Source of the DNA: JADKFD01 sp050250665 | Lineage (GTDB): Bacteria; Pseudomonadota; Gammaproteobacteria; Xanthomonadales; SZUA-5 | Assembly (NCBI GenBank): GCA_050250665.1 | Contig: JBFWOF010000055.1 | Span: forward strand, 1 to 41,168 | Direction: 5' to 3' | DNA length: 41,168 nt | In this document: piece by piece, positions 16,441 to 25,132 of the stretch | Layout of the letters: each line of letters begins with the position of its first letter | Numbering within the stretch: position 1 is the stretch's first letter | The notes under the pieces: model-generated | Database searches by the model: none | Told to the model about the DNA's origin: nothing | What the model saw: the letters and a program-made list of their open reading frames with translations, nothing else | Translations under genes and position numbers: made by a program

Positions 16441-17307
16441 GTGCTCGACCTGCTGGCGGCGGCGCCCTCGGTCGGCTTGGTGTTGGCCGGGGCGCTGGGC
16501 CTGATTGTCGGCAGTTTCTTGAATGTCGTCATCCTGCGGCTGCCGCCCAGGCTTGAGCATCAGTGGCGCGGCGATGCGCTGGACATGCTGGGCCTTGAGC
16601 CTGCCGAGCCAGAGCCAGCCCCGCCCGGGCTGGTCATGGAACGCTCTCACTGCCCGCAGTGCCTGACCCAGATCAAGGCCTATGACAACATTCCCTTGTT
16701 CAGCTACCTGCTGCTGCGCGGGCGCTGCCGTTCCTGCGGCATGCGCATTTCGCCTCAGTATCCGCTGGTCGAGGCGGCCACTGGCGTGGCCACCGCGCTC
16801 TGTGTGTGGCGCTTTGGTATCGGTGCCGACGCCCTGGGAGCCATCGCGCTGACCTGGACCTTGATTGCGCTGGCGGGCATAGACCTGCGTACCCAGCTGC
16901 TGCCCGATGCGTTGACCTTGCCGCTGCTCTGGGGCGGCCTGCTGCTGGCACTGATACCGCTGTTCGCCAGTCCTGAACAAGCCATCCTGGGCGCGGCAGC
17001 TGGCTACCTCAGCCTGTGGTCGGTGTATTGGGGCTTCAAGCTGCTGACCGGCAAGGAAGGCATGGGCTATGGCGACTTCAAGCTGCTTGCGGCCCTGGGC
17101 GCATGGTTCGGGGTCGTATCGATCCTGCCGATCGTGCTGCTGTCGTCGGCGGCCGGCGCGCTGATCGGCGGACTGATGATCCTGCTGCGCGGCCGCGATT
17201 CCCAGCTGCCGATGCCCTTCGGCCCCTTCATCGCTGCAGCGGGATTCGCCTACATGATGCTGGCTCCACAGCTGCGTACCTGGCTACCCCTGTTCGTTCT
17301 GGAATGA
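16441..17307 (+). CDS. pilD: Prepilin peptidase / N-methyltransferase PilD
   Basis: A bifunctional inner-membrane aspartic protease that cleaves type IV prepilin leader peptides and N-methylates the new N-terminus. It starts with GTG, just after a GAGCGGA sequence that overlaps the pilC stop. The zinc-binding cysteines are Cys71/Cys74 (CPQC) and Cys96/Cys99 (CRSC). The catalytic aspartates are Asp148 (GIDLRTQLLPD) and Asp212 (GYGDFKLL). About eight hydrophobic segments are present in 288 aa. The stop overlaps the coaE start as ATGA. Confidence 0.96.
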   Translation: MLDLLAAAPSVGLVLAGALGLIVGSFLNVVILRLPPRLEHQWRGDALDMLGLEPAEPEPAPPGLVMERSHCPQCLTQIKAYDNIPLFSYLLLRGRCRSCGMRISPQYPLVEAATGVATALCVWRFGIGADALGAIALTWTLIALAGIDLRTQLLPDALTLPLLWGGLLLALIPLFASPEQAILGAAAGYLSLWSVYWGFKLLTGKEGMGYGDFKLLAALGAWFGVVSILPIVLLSSAAGALIGGLMILLRGRDSQLPMPFGPFIAAAGFAYMMLAPQLRTWLPLFVLE

Positions 17308-17912
17308 GTGCGCGCCTGATCGTTGGTCTGACCGGCGGCGTGGCCTCGGGAAAGTCTGCGGCTTCTGCCCGGCTTGGGGAATTGGGCGCCGGCGTGGTCG
17401 ACACGGATGTCATCGCCCGGCAGATGGTCAGCGTCGGCAGTTCAGGTCTGGACGCGGTGGTGGACGCTTTCGGCGCGTCGATACTGCTGGCCAACGGTGA
17501 GCTCGATCGATCAAGGCTGCGGGCCCTGATTTTTGCCGACCCGCTGGCACGCAAGCGTCTGGAGGCGATCCTGCATCCGCTGATCGCAAGGGAAGCACAG
17601 GCGCAGGTGCAGCAATCCCGTGCTGCCTATGTGCTGCTGGTGGTGCCCCTGCTGGTGGAGTCAGGGAACTATGACTGGGTCGACCGGGTACTGGTGGTGG
17701 ATGCATCCTTCGAGTTGCAGCAGCGCCTGCTGACGCGGCGCGATGGCATCAGCGCCGAACTGGCGCGGAGCATGATCGCAGCGCAAGCCAGCCGCGAGCA
17801 GCGCCTGGCGCAGGCCGATGATGTGCTGCGCAACAGCGCCGGACTCGCCGAACTGGCCGACCAGGCGCGAACCCTGGACCGGCGCTACCGGGCGCTCAGC
17901 GGCCTGGGCTGA
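17304..17912 (+). CDS. coaE: Dephospho-CoA kinase
   Basis: Catalyses the last step of coenzyme A synthesis, ATP-dependent phosphorylation of the ribose 3'-hydroxyl of dephospho-CoA. The 202-aa protein has Walker A GGVASGKS (11-18), the VVDTDVIAR substrate motif, and VPLLVESG in the lid region. The start at 17304 overlaps the pilD stop (ATGA); the frame is open upstream inside pilD but that part is not protein-like. The pilD-coaE pairing is standard in Pseudomonas and Xanthomonas. It converges on the Nudix gene with 21 bp between stops. Confidence 0.95.
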   Translation: MSARLIVGLTGGVASGKSAASARLGELGAGVVDTDVIARQMVSVGSSGLDAVVDAFGASILLANGELDRSRLRALIFADPLARKRLEAILHPLIAREAQAQVQQSRAAYVLLVVPLLVESGNYDWVDRVLVVDASFELQQRLLTRRDGISAELARSMIAAQASREQRLAQADDVLRNSAGLAELADQARTLDRRYRALSGLG

Positions 17913-17933
17913 CCGCAACGGATGCGGACTCGG

Positions 17934-18905
17934 TCAGGAACGCCAATAGGCGCGTATGCCGGCCACACCATGGGCGCCGCTGGCGAGTGCCCTGTCCAGA
18001 TCCGCCGGACCCAGGCCACCGAGGGCAAAACAAGGCAGCCAGGTGAGGCGGGCGGCAGCAGCGAAAGCAGACCAGCCCAGTGTCGTGGCCAGCGGGTGGC
18101 TGACCGTAGGTGTCACCGGTGACAGCGAAACCGCATCGGCGCCAAGTCGCTCGGCGGCGTTGAGTTCGGCTCGGTTGTGACAGGAAGCGAACAGCCAGAA
18201 TGACTCCGGTACGGGGCGCCGGGACACAGCCTGCAACTGCCGACTGGACAGGTGTACGCCATCAAATCCCAGTTGCATGGCCAGTTCGGGCTCGCCGTGA
18301 ATCAGGGCCGTGAGGTCCGGACGCTGTCGGCGGACCTGTCGCAACATCGACTCGGCCAGCTGTGCCAGTCGCGCGCGCTCACAGGCCTTGGCACGTAGAC
18401 TGACGATTCCAAGTCGGGGATTCTCCAGTGTGCGGGCCAGACGTGACAGGAAGGCATCGGCGTCAGCGTCGGGTTCCGGCGTGATCAGGTATTCCCGGGG
18501 CAAGGCCAGGCGCGCGCGAATCGGGCGATCCGGGGCTGGCATGGGGTAGTGACGCAACTGCGCCGGAGGCAGCCAGCGCAGCGCCTGATGCTCGTGCGCG
18601 ATCGGCTGGCCAGTCCAGTTCCGGCAGGAGAAGGTGTGCAGATCGAGACTGCGCGGCGGGCCGCGCCAGCGCACCACAGCGAATAGCTCAGCGTGGTTGA
18701 CGACGACGCCGATCTCCTCGGTCAGTTCCCGGATCAAGGCTTCGGTCGCGCACTCGCCAACCGCAATCTTGCCTCCCGGGAATTCCCACAGCCCGCCGTC
18801 GTTGGCGTCCGCAGCACGCTGAGCAATCAGCAGCTGTCCGGCCTTGTCGATCAGCACGCCGGCGACAACGGCCAGCGCGCGCGGAGTCCCGGGCCTGGCC
18901 GTCAT
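17934..18905 (-). CDS. Nudix hydrolase fused to a ThiE/TenI-like domain
   Basis: A 323-aa two-domain protein. The N-terminal half is MutT-like with a complete Nudix box (about 45-67: GKIAVGECATEALIRELTEEIGV), suited to hydrolysing oxidised nucleotides such as 8-oxo-dGTP. The C-terminal half (about 130-323) resembles the TIM-barrel thiamine phosphate synthase/TenI fold, with GFDGVHLSS, ADAVSLSPV and a closing GGLGPADLDRALASGAHGVA. The fusion, annotated as Nudix family hydrolase, is common in gammaproteobacteria next to secA. The SPV(T/F)PT-type motif is present, but real ThiE activity is doubtful. The ATG at 18905 is preferred to a TTG 12 nt upstream. Confidence 0.88.
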   Translation of the reverse strand: MTARPGTPRALAVVAGVLIDKAGQLLIAQRAADANDGGLWEFPGGKIAVGECATEALIRELTEEIGVVVNHAELFAVVRWRGPPRSLDLHTFSCRNWTGQPIAHEHQALRWLPPAQLRHYPMPAPDRPIRARLALPREYLITPEPDADADAFLSRLARTLENPRLGIVSLRAKACERARLAQLAESMLRQVRRQRPDLTALIHGEPELAMQLGFDGVHLSSRQLQAVSRRPVPESFWLFASCHNRAELNAAERLGADAVSLSPVTPTVSHPLATTLGWSAFAAAARLTWLPCFALGGLGPADLDRALASGAHGVAGIRAYWRS

Positions 18906-18984
18906 GACGCCGGGCAAGGGGAGTCAGGGGACCGCGCCGTGGATGGCGGCAGGCAGGCGATCGACAGCATGGGTACTTCACCGG

Positions 18985-19022
18985 GATGCCGGCCCGGGCG
19001 CTGACGCCCGGGCGGCAGCATC
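18985..19022 (-). terminator. Strong hairpin directly after secA
   Basis: GCCCGGGCG (18992-19000) pairs with CGCCCGGGC (19005-19013) around a 4-nt loop, and flanking GGATGC/GCATCC extend the stem. It begins right after the secA stop on the minus strand. No T-run follows, so it is either a terminator without a U-tract or a stabilising 3' hairpin. Confidence 0.55.
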
Positions 19023-21770
19023 CTAGTCCAGCTTGCCGTGGCAGGCCTTGTACTTCTTGCCGGAACCGCACGGACAGGGATCATTGCGCCCGACCTTGGC
19101 GCCGCCGCGCACGATCGGCTCACCGCGCACGCCACCCTGTGCGGCAGCATCCCAACCCGCCGGTGCCAGGCCCTGCGCCTGGGCCGCTTCGTCATCCGTT
19201 CCCAGCGAGCCGGCGTCGGCATGCTGGAACTGCATCGGCGGTGCCTGACGACGCTGGGCCTCGGCTTCTTCCAGGTCGTTCTCGCTGCGCACGCGCACGC
19301 GCGCCAGCATGCGGATGGTCTCCGATTTGACCCGCTCCAGTAGTTGCTCGAAGAGTTCGAAGGCTTCGCGCTTGAATTCCTGCTTGGGCTGTTTCTGCGC
19401 ATAGCCGCGCAGGTGAATGCCCTGCCGCAGATAATCCATCCGCGCCAGGTGATCCTTCCACTGACTGTCGAGCACGTTCAGCAGGATGGCCTTCTCGGCC
19501 ATGCGGGTGATCTCCGAACCCATCACCGCTTCGCGCTCGCGGAAGTGGCGGTCGACCGACTCGATGACCTTGTCGACCAGACCCTCGGCGTTGATGTCCG
19601 GATTGTCCTTGACCCAATGCTGCGGCTCGATCTCGACCCCCAGATCGTCCGCGAAGGCGCGCTTGAGACCATCCAGATCCCACTGCTCGTCGATCGAATC
19701 GGCAGGAATGAACGGTCGGGCCATGCTGCGCACCACGTCCTGCCGTACCGAGACCAGGGTCTCCTGCACATCTTCGGCGTCCATGATTTCATTGCGCTGC
19801 TCGTAGATCACCTTGCGCTGATCATTGGCCACGTCATCGAAATCCAGCAGATGCTTGCGGATGTCGAAGTTGTGGGCCTCGACCTTGCGCTGGGCATTTT
19901 CGATGGCGCGATTGACCAGCGGGTGCTCGATCGACTCGCCTTCCTTCATGCCCAGCCGCTGCATCAGGCCGGCCAGTCGATCGGAGGCGAAGATGCGCAT
20001 CAGCGAATCTTCGAAAGCCAGGTAGAAACGCGAGGAACCGGGATCGCCCTGACGACCGGAACGGCCGCGCAGCTGATTGTCGATACGGCGCGACTCGTGG
20101 CGCTCGGTGCCGACGATGTGCAGTCCGCCCGATTGCAGCACTTCTTCATGGCGACGCTTCCACTCGCTGCGTACCGCTTCGCGCTCGGCGTCGGTGGCTT
20201 CCTCACCCAGGCCATGCAATTCGGCGTCGAGGCTGCCGCCGAGCACGATATCGGTACCACGACCGGCCATGTTGGTGGCAATGGTGACCGCACCCGGACG
20301 TCCGGCCTGAGCCACGATGTGGGCTTCACGCTCGTGCTGCTTGGCGTTGAGGACCTCGTGGGGAATGCCTTCCTTCTTCAGCAGGCCGGCGAGCAGCTCA
20401 CTGGTCTCGATGGAGGTGGTACCTACCAGTACCGGCTGACGCTTGGCCCGACGCTCGCGGATGTCCTCGACGATCGCCGCAAACTTGTCCTTGCGCGTCA
20501 GGAACACCAGATCGGTGGCGTCCTTGCGAATCATCGGACGATGAGTCGGAATGACGATCACCTCCAGACCATAGATGCTCTGGAACTCATAGGCTTCGGT
20601 ATCGGCCGTTCCGGTCATGCCCGCCAGCTTCTTGTACATACGGAAGAAGTTCTGGAAGGTGATCGATGCCAGCGTCTGGTTCTCGCGCTGGATCGGCACG
20701 TTTTCCTTGGCCTCGATGGCCTGATGCAGACCATCCGACCAGCGCCGCCCGGCCAGGGTGCGTCCGGTGAATTCGTCGACGATGATGACTTCGCCATCGC
20801 GCACGATGTAATCGACATCGCGCTGGTAAAGATGGGTGGCACGCAGCGCCGCGTTCAGATGATGGACAACCGCGAGGTTCTGCACGTCATAGAGGCTTTC
20901 ATCGGGCTTGATGATGCCGTTCTCGGCCAGGATCTGCTCGACCCGATGCATGCCCTGCTCGGACAGATGCACCTGCTTCTGCTTTTCGTCGACCCAGAAA
21001 TCGCCCTCATCTTCCTCGGACTTCTGCTTCAGCAGCTGCGGCGCGATGCGATTGATCTTGACGTAGAGCTCCGGCGATTCGTCTGCCGGACCCGAAATGA
21101 TCAACGGCGTGCGAGCCTCGTCGATCAGGATGGAATCGACTTCGTCGACGATCGCGTAATGCAATCCGCGCTGCAGTCGATCGGCCGGCTGGAAGGCCAT
21201 GTTCGAGCGCAGATAGTCGAAGCCATATTCGTTGTTGGTGCCGTAGGTGATGTCGCAAGCATAGGACTGGCGCTTGGACTCCATGCTCTGTCCGGGCACG
21301 ATGACGCCGACGCTCATGCCCAGCGCCGCGTACACCGGCGTCATCCACGCCGCGTCACGCTTGGCCAGATAGTCGTTGACGGTCACCACGTGCACGCCCT
21401 TGCCGGGCAGCGCATTAAGATACACCGGCAGCGTTGCCACCAGGGTCTTGCCCTCACCGGTGCGCATTTCGGCAATCTTGCCCTGATGCAGAACCATGCC
21501 ACCGATCAGCTGCACGTCGTAGTGGCGCAGTCCCAGCGTGCGCCGTGCCGCTTCGCGTACAGCCGCAAAGGCTTCGGGCAGGAGCTGGTCTTCGCTCTGG
21601 CCATCAGCCAGGCGCTTGCGGAATTCATCTGTCTTGGCTCGCAGCTCAGCATCGCTCAACGCCTGGAAACTGGCTTCGAGCTCGTTGATGCGAGCGACGG
21701 TCTTGCGCATGCCGCGAACGACGCGATCGTTGCGACTACCGAAGATCCGGGTCAAAAGGGCGTTGAACAT
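19023..21770 (-). CDS. secA: Protein translocase ATPase SecA
   Basis: The motor of Sec-dependent export, pushing unfolded preproteins through SecYEG. It is 915 aa. The Walker A-like MRTGEGKT has its GEGKT at 105-109, the DEVDSILIDEARTPL Walker B region lies near 209, and TNMAGRGTDI belongs to NBD2. The C-terminal zinc motif CPCGSGKKYKACHG (about 899-912) binds SecB and phospholipid. The start MFNALLTRIFGSRNDR is the family N-terminus; an extension to 21914 is not protein-like. The ATG is preceded by CACCTCCCCT rather than a Shine-Dalgarno. A TAGACT hexamer at 21816-21811 is a possible -10 box. Confidence 0.97.
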   Translation of the reverse strand: MFNALLTRIFGSRNDRVVRGMRKTVARINELEASFQALSDAELRAKTDEFRKRLADGQSEDQLLPEAFAAVREAARRTLGLRHYDVQLIGGMVLHQGKIAEMRTGEGKTLVATLPVYLNALPGKGVHVVTVNDYLAKRDAAWMTPVYAALGMSVGVIVPGQSMESKRQSYACDITYGTNNEYGFDYLRSNMAFQPADRLQRGLHYAIVDEVDSILIDEARTPLIISGPADESPELYVKINRIAPQLLKQKSEEDEGDFWVDEKQKQVHLSEQGMHRVEQILAENGIIKPDESLYDVQNLAVVHHLNAALRATHLYQRDVDYIVRDGEVIIVDEFTGRTLAGRRWSDGLHQAIEAKENVPIQRENQTLASITFQNFFRMYKKLAGMTGTADTEAYEFQSIYGLEVIVIPTHRPMIRKDATDLVFLTRKDKFAAIVEDIRERRAKRQPVLVGTTSIETSELLAGLLKKEGIPHEVLNAKQHEREAHIVAQAGRPGAVTIATNMAGRGTDIVLGGSLDAELHGLGEEATDAEREAVRSEWKRRHEEVLQSGGLHIVGTERHESRRIDNQLRGRSGRQGDPGSSRFYLAFEDSLMRIFASDRLAGLMQRLGMKEGESIEHPLVNRAIENAQRKVEAHNFDIRKHLLDFDDVANDQRKVIYEQRNEIMDAEDVQETLVSVRQDVVRSMARPFIPADSIDEQWDLDGLKRAFADDLGVEIEPQHWVKDNPDINAEGLVDKVIESVDRHFREREAVMGSEITRMAEKAILLNVLDSQWKDHLARMDYLRQGIHLRGYAQKQPKQEFKREAFELFEQLLERVKSETIRMLARVRVRSENDLEEAEAQRRQAPPMQFQHADAGSLGTDDEAAQAQGLAPAGWDAAAQGGVRGEPIVRGGAKVGRNDPCPCGSGKKYKACHGKLD

Positions 21771-21923
21771 AGGGGAGGTGTGAAGGCTGGATGAGGAAAG
21801 CAGGGCCGCGAGTCTACCCGATTCACTTCGGAGAGGCCTACGGAAGGGTTGCGCAGCTGGTGTGGTGTCCACGCCGCGAATGCAAGAAGGTGGGGACGAT
21901 CGGTACAGAATCAAGTCAGGCCA

Positions 21924-22385
21924 TCAACACCAGCGTCGCACGCTTCGGCAGTATTCCTGATAGGGCTGGCCAAAGTGGGCGGCGATGGCCTCCTCCTCGG
22001 CTGAAATCTGATAGCGGTTGAGGTAGATCACGAACAGCGGCAGCAGCGCGATGCCGATGGGCTGCGCCACCCAGGCAGCCAGTCCGGCCAGCACCAGCAG
22101 CATGCCCAGATACATGGGATTGCGGCTGTAGCGGAAAATTCCGGTGGTGACCAGCGCCGAAACGCGATCCGGATGCATGGGATGTACGGTCGTGCGCGCG
22201 CGCCTGAATTCGAGCACGCCTGCAACGGCGACAAGCACACCGGACGTCGCCAGTACCGTCGCCAGCAGGTGGCGCGGCCAGGGGGGAATCGACCACAGGT
22301 GCAGCCACTTGCCCGACGCGGCAATGGCCAGCGCCGCAATGGCGAAGACCAGGAGTGGCGGGACTCGCAGCTTCAGGCTGGGCAC
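21924..22385 (-). CDS. Small membrane methyltransferase homologue (isoprenylcysteine methyltransferase-like)
   Basis: A 153-aa protein with four hydrophobic segments (about 8-24, 38-57, 90-107, 110-124) and the conserved C-terminal region of the ICMT/PEMT/NnrU-like family: TGIFRYSRNPMYLGMLL (about 81-97), then AEEEAIAAHFGQPYQEYC and RRW. In bacteria these proteins are mostly uncharacterised methyltransferases of small or lipid substrates. It starts with GTG (MPSLKLRV). It lies 56 bp after the M23 gene and about 150 bp before secA, all in the same direction. The substrate is unknown. Confidence 0.78.
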   Translation of the reverse strand: MPSLKLRVPPLLVFAIAALAIAASGKWLHLWSIPPWPRHLLATVLATSGVLVAVAGVLEFRRARTTVHPMHPDRVSALVTTGIFRYSRNPMYLGMLLVLAGLAAWVAQPIGIALLPLFVIYLNRYQISAEEEAIAAHFGQPYQEYCRSVRRWC

Positions 22386-22441
22386 GGCTTTGCTCGGCGC
22401 AAGTTCGCGCCATGGTGGTGTGGTAGCGAAATCGTAGTCGC

Positions 22442-23377
22442 TCAGCGGATCGCGCTGACGAACTTCTTCGGATTGATCGGCTTGCCGTCCTGCCAGACCT
22501 CGAAGTGCACATGGGAACCGGTGGCTCGGCCGGTGGCACCCATCTTGGCGATCAACTGGCCGCCGGTGACGACATCGCCGACCTTGACCAGATTCTTGTC
22601 GTTGTGGGCGTAACGGGTGGTGTAGCCGTTGCCGTGATCGATGTCGATCATGTTGCCGTAGGACGGATGACGGCCGGCGAAGACCACGACGCCGCTGGCA
22701 ACGGTGAGCACATCAGCTCCCTTGACGCCATCGAAATCGATGCCCGAATGGAAGGCGCGGGTGCCGTTGAAAGGGTCGATGCGCATGCCGAACTGCGAGG
22801 CCATGAAGCCGGAGCGCACGGGCATGCCGGAGGGCATGAACTCGGCATCCAGATCACGATCCAGCAGCAGCGTTTCCAGCACACCCAGCTGTTCGGCCTG
22901 GGTATCGAACTGGGCGCGCAAGCGCACCAGCGTGTCGGAAAACTCCGGGGCGAAATAGTCGTCATCGATCGGCGCATGGCTTTCCGGGCCGCCGATGCTC
23001 GGCGCCTTGGCGAAGTCAAACTCACCATCATCGAGCTTGCCCATGCGGGTCAGGCGCTGACCCAGTGCATTCAGGCGCGTCGCCTGGGCCTGCAGCTCGC
23101 CGAGCTGGATGGCCAGGGCATCGAGATCGCGACGGGACTGTGCCTCGGTTTGATCCAGCTGCGCCTTCTGCGCGATCAGCTGCGCCCGCAGCGTTTCGAC
23201 GTCGTTGGCGCTCAAGCCGTCAACATTGCCGAATCCGCGACCGGCCATGAAGCCGAGGCTGACGATCGCGCCAAGCACAATCAGGGCAGCACTCGCGCAA
23301 AGCCAGCGAGTGCGGGTGCACGCCAGATTGAACTGACGCGAACCGGAATTGGGACCACCTACCAGTATGATGTTCAT
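22442..23377 (-). CDS. M23 family metallopeptidase, membrane-anchored
   Basis: A 311-aa protein with an N-terminal cytoplasmic stub, one membrane segment (about 22-44, RTRWLCASAALIVLGAIVSLGF), a coiled-coil-like stretch (about 55-120) and a C-terminal LytM/M23 domain. The zinc ligands are intact: His210 and Asp214 (FHSGIDF) and His289-x-His291 (HVHFE), so it should be an active peptidoglycan endopeptidase in the periplasm. ATG 23377 (MNIILVGGPNSG) is the family N-terminus; the frame upstream to 23653 is antisense to the DciA-like gene. Its place between secA and lpxC is conserved in related genomes. Confidence 0.9.
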   Translation of the reverse strand: MNIILVGGPNSGSRQFNLACTRTRWLCASAALIVLGAIVSLGFMAGRGFGNVDGLSANDVETLRAQLIAQKAQLDQTEAQSRRDLDALAIQLGELQAQATRLNALGQRLTRMGKLDDGEFDFAKAPSIGGPESHAPIDDDYFAPEFSDTLVRLRAQFDTQAEQLGVLETLLLDRDLDAEFMPSGMPVRSGFMASQFGMRIDPFNGTRAFHSGIDFDGVKGADVLTVASGVVVFAGRHPSYGNMIDIDHGNGYTTRYAHNDKNLVKVGDVVTGGQLIAKMGATGRATGSHVHFEVWQDGKPINPKKFVSAIR

Positions 23378-23428
23378 GCTCTCCAGACCTTCGTCACCTT
23401 CGCCGGTGCGCAAAACACGAGATTCGCA

Positions 23429-23746
23429 ATGGCCCGCTATCCCGCGCTTGGTGAAACCCTCCAGGACATGCCCAGCCTGGCTGCGCTCGTTGCCGAAGCG
23501 CGCCGTATCGGGGATCTGGATCAGCGCCTGCGCGCTGTCCTGCCACCTCGATTGGCTGCCCAGTGCCGCCTCGCCAATTGCCGCGACGGTCAGCTGGTGT
23601 TCCTGGCGCGTACACCCGAATGGGCGTCCAAGCTGCGCCTTTCGAGCCGACAACTCCTCGACGAGGCCAAATTGGCACTCGCTGTAGAAGAATTGCGACT
23701 CACCGTGAAGGTCGCGCGTCCCGATGCGAATTCCCCGTTCGCATAA
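23429..23746 (+). CDS. DUF721 / DciA-like protein
   Basis: A 105-aa protein with the DUF721 core (GDLDQRLRAVLPPRLAAQCRLANCRDGQLVF, then ARTPEWASKLRL). DciA proteins load the replicative helicase DnaB in bacteria lacking DnaC/DnaI, through a KH-like domain of this size. DciA itself is often longer, so helicase loading is an inference. The gene is divergent from the M23 gene (51 bp apart) and convergent with lpxC. The ATG at 23429 is the first start that gives a family-like N-terminus. Confidence 0.78.
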   Translation: MARYPALGETLQDMPSLAALVAEARRIGDLDQRLRAVLPPRLAAQCRLANCRDGQLVFLARTPEWASKLRLSSRQLLDEAKLALAVEELRLTVKVARPDANSPFA

Positions 23747-23894
23747 GTTCGAACGACCCCGTCCAGTTGCGACGCCCCACCAGCCGTCGCTTCCGAACCA
23801 ACCGACAAACGCCGGTTGTTGTCGTGGCCCTGAGGCCGTTCAGCATCCTGCTGAAGATCTTCCCTGACTGCTTTGTTCTTCTGGTTTGTGTTGC

Positions 23895-23917
23895 CGCCGA
23901 CCGGGCAGTGGTCGGCG
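23895..23917 (-). terminator. Candidate lpxC terminator hairpin
   Basis: CGCCGACC (23895-23902) and GGTCGGCG (23910-23917) form an 8-bp stem with a 7-nt loop, starting about 8 nt past the lpxC stop on the minus strand. The tract after it is GCAACACAAACC, not T-rich. The rest of the 178-bp gap to the DciA-like gene shows nothing else clear. Confidence 0.45.
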
Positions 23918-23924
23918 CCCGCGC

Positions 23925-24836
23925 CTACACCGCCTGAGCGGGGTGGGCGTAGGAAATCGGTACTTCTTCCGGGCGGTCGAATACGACTTCTTCCCAGGCG
24001 CTCTCGTCGGCCACCAGGGCACGCAAGAGTCTGTTGTTGAGGAAGTGACCGGATTTGTGTCCGTAGAACGCACCGATCAGGCTGTGTCCCAGCAGATACA
24101 AATCGCCAATCGCGTCCAGGATCTTGTGTTTGACGAACTCGTCTTCGTAACGAAGACCGTCTTCATTGAGCACGCGGTAGTCGTCGAGCACGATGGCATT
24201 GTCCATCGAACCGCCGAGTACCAGATTGCGTTCGCGCAACATCTCCAGATCGCGCATGAAACCGAAGGTACGCGCGCGGCTCACTTCCTTGACGAAGGAG
24301 GTGGTCGAGAAATCGATTTCGGCCTTGCAGGTTTTCTGGCTGAAGGCCGGGTGATCGAATTCGATCGAGAAACCCACCTTGAAGCCGTCGAAAGGCTCGA
24401 AACGCGCCCACTTGTCACCGTCACTGACGACGATCTCCTTGCGGATGCGGATGAAGCGCTTGTGCGCGTTCTGCTCTTCGATGCCCGCGGACTGCAGCAG
24501 GAACACGAAAGGACCGGCGCTGCCATCCATGATCGGCACTTCCGATGCGGACAGATCGACATAGGCATTGTCGATGCCCAATCCGGCGAATGCGGACAGC
24601 AGATGTTCGATAGTGGCAACGCGAACTCCGTCGCGCACCAAGGCGGTGGACAGGCTGGTGTCGCCCACATTCTCGGCGCGCGCATGCAGACAAACCGGTT
24701 CAGCAAGATCGGTGCGGCGAAAAACGATGCCGGTGTTGACGGCCGCAGGCCGCAACGTCATGTACACCTTCTGACCGGAATGAATGCCTACGCCCGTTGC
24801 TCGGATGACGTTCTTCAACGTGCGCTGACGAATCAT
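23925..24836 (-). CDS. lpxC: UDP-3-O-acyl-N-acetylglucosamine deacetylase
   Basis: Zinc amidase for the committed step of lipid A synthesis. At 303 aa it matches the Escherichia coli enzyme closely: zinc ligands His78 (IEHLLSA), His237 and Asp241 (KHKILDAIGD), and catalytic His264 (HKSGHFLNN). ATG 24836 (MIRQRTLKNVIRATGVGIHSG) is the family start. It sits downstream of ftsZ as in E. coli but with its own 296-bp upstream region, which contains an ftsZ-side terminator and a candidate promoter. Confidence 0.97.
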   Translation of the reverse strand: MIRQRTLKNVIRATGVGIHSGQKVYMTLRPAAVNTGIVFRRTDLAEPVCLHARAENVGDTSLSTALVRDGVRVATIEHLLSAFAGLGIDNAYVDLSASEVPIMDGSAGPFVFLLQSAGIEEQNAHKRFIRIRKEIVVSDGDKWARFEPFDGFKVGFSIEFDHPAFSQKTCKAEIDFSTTSFVKEVSRARTFGFMRDLEMLRERNLVLGGSMDNAIVLDDYRVLNEDGLRYEDEFVKHKILDAIGDLYLLGHSLIGAFYGHKSGHFLNNRLLRALVADESAWEEVVFDRPEEVPISYAHPAQAV

Positions 24837-24877
24837 CGTGTGTGGTCTCGGCTTCGATCGGGCAATACGGCCGACGG

Positions 24878-24905
24878 ATCGTAGCACACGAGATTGACCG
24901 AGCAA
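24878..24905 (-). promoter_or_regulatory. Candidate sigma-70 promoter of lpxC
   Basis: On the minus strand TTGCTC (24905-24900) is followed after 16 bp by TACGAT (24883-24878), about 40 nt before the lpxC ATG. The match is moderate. A 9-bp hairpin GGCGCAACA/TGTTGCGCC (24923-24943, 3-nt loop) lies just upstream. Confidence 0.4.
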
Positions 24906-25037
24906 AGACGCCAGTAGCGCCCGGCGCAACAAACTGTTGCGCCGCAACCACAGATGACAGGGCTGTGCGCGGATACAACAACCCCTGATGGCGCCCCGCC
25001 CATGAATGGCGAGGCTGATCGGGTAAACGCGAAATGC

Positions 25038-25070
25038 CGCCGCCAGGGGCCATCCCTGCCCCCAGCGGCG
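25038..25070 (-). terminator. Terminator-like hairpin after ftsZ
   Basis: On the minus strand CGCCGCTGGGGGC (25070-25058) pairs over 13 positions, two of them G-U wobbles, with GCCCCTGGCGGCG (25050-25038), followed by GCATTTCGCGTTT. It lies about 60 nt after the ftsZ stop and probably ends the dcw transcript. Confidence 0.6.
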
Positions 25071-25132
25071 CTGGCTGTCACACCCACCGACACCCGCCGC
25101 CGAGGCGGTCGGGGGCCGTCAACTCCGGCGCT

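Noticed and set aside
17016..17303. CoaE with a 96-residue N-terminal extension
   Set aside because: It overlaps pilD in another frame and looks like a shadow. The ATGA overlap start at 17304 puts the P-loop at the usual position.
22505..23428. Large plus-strand protein fused to the DciA-like domain
   Set aside because: The upstream part is antisense to the M23 gene. Only the last 105 codons from 23429 show family sequence.
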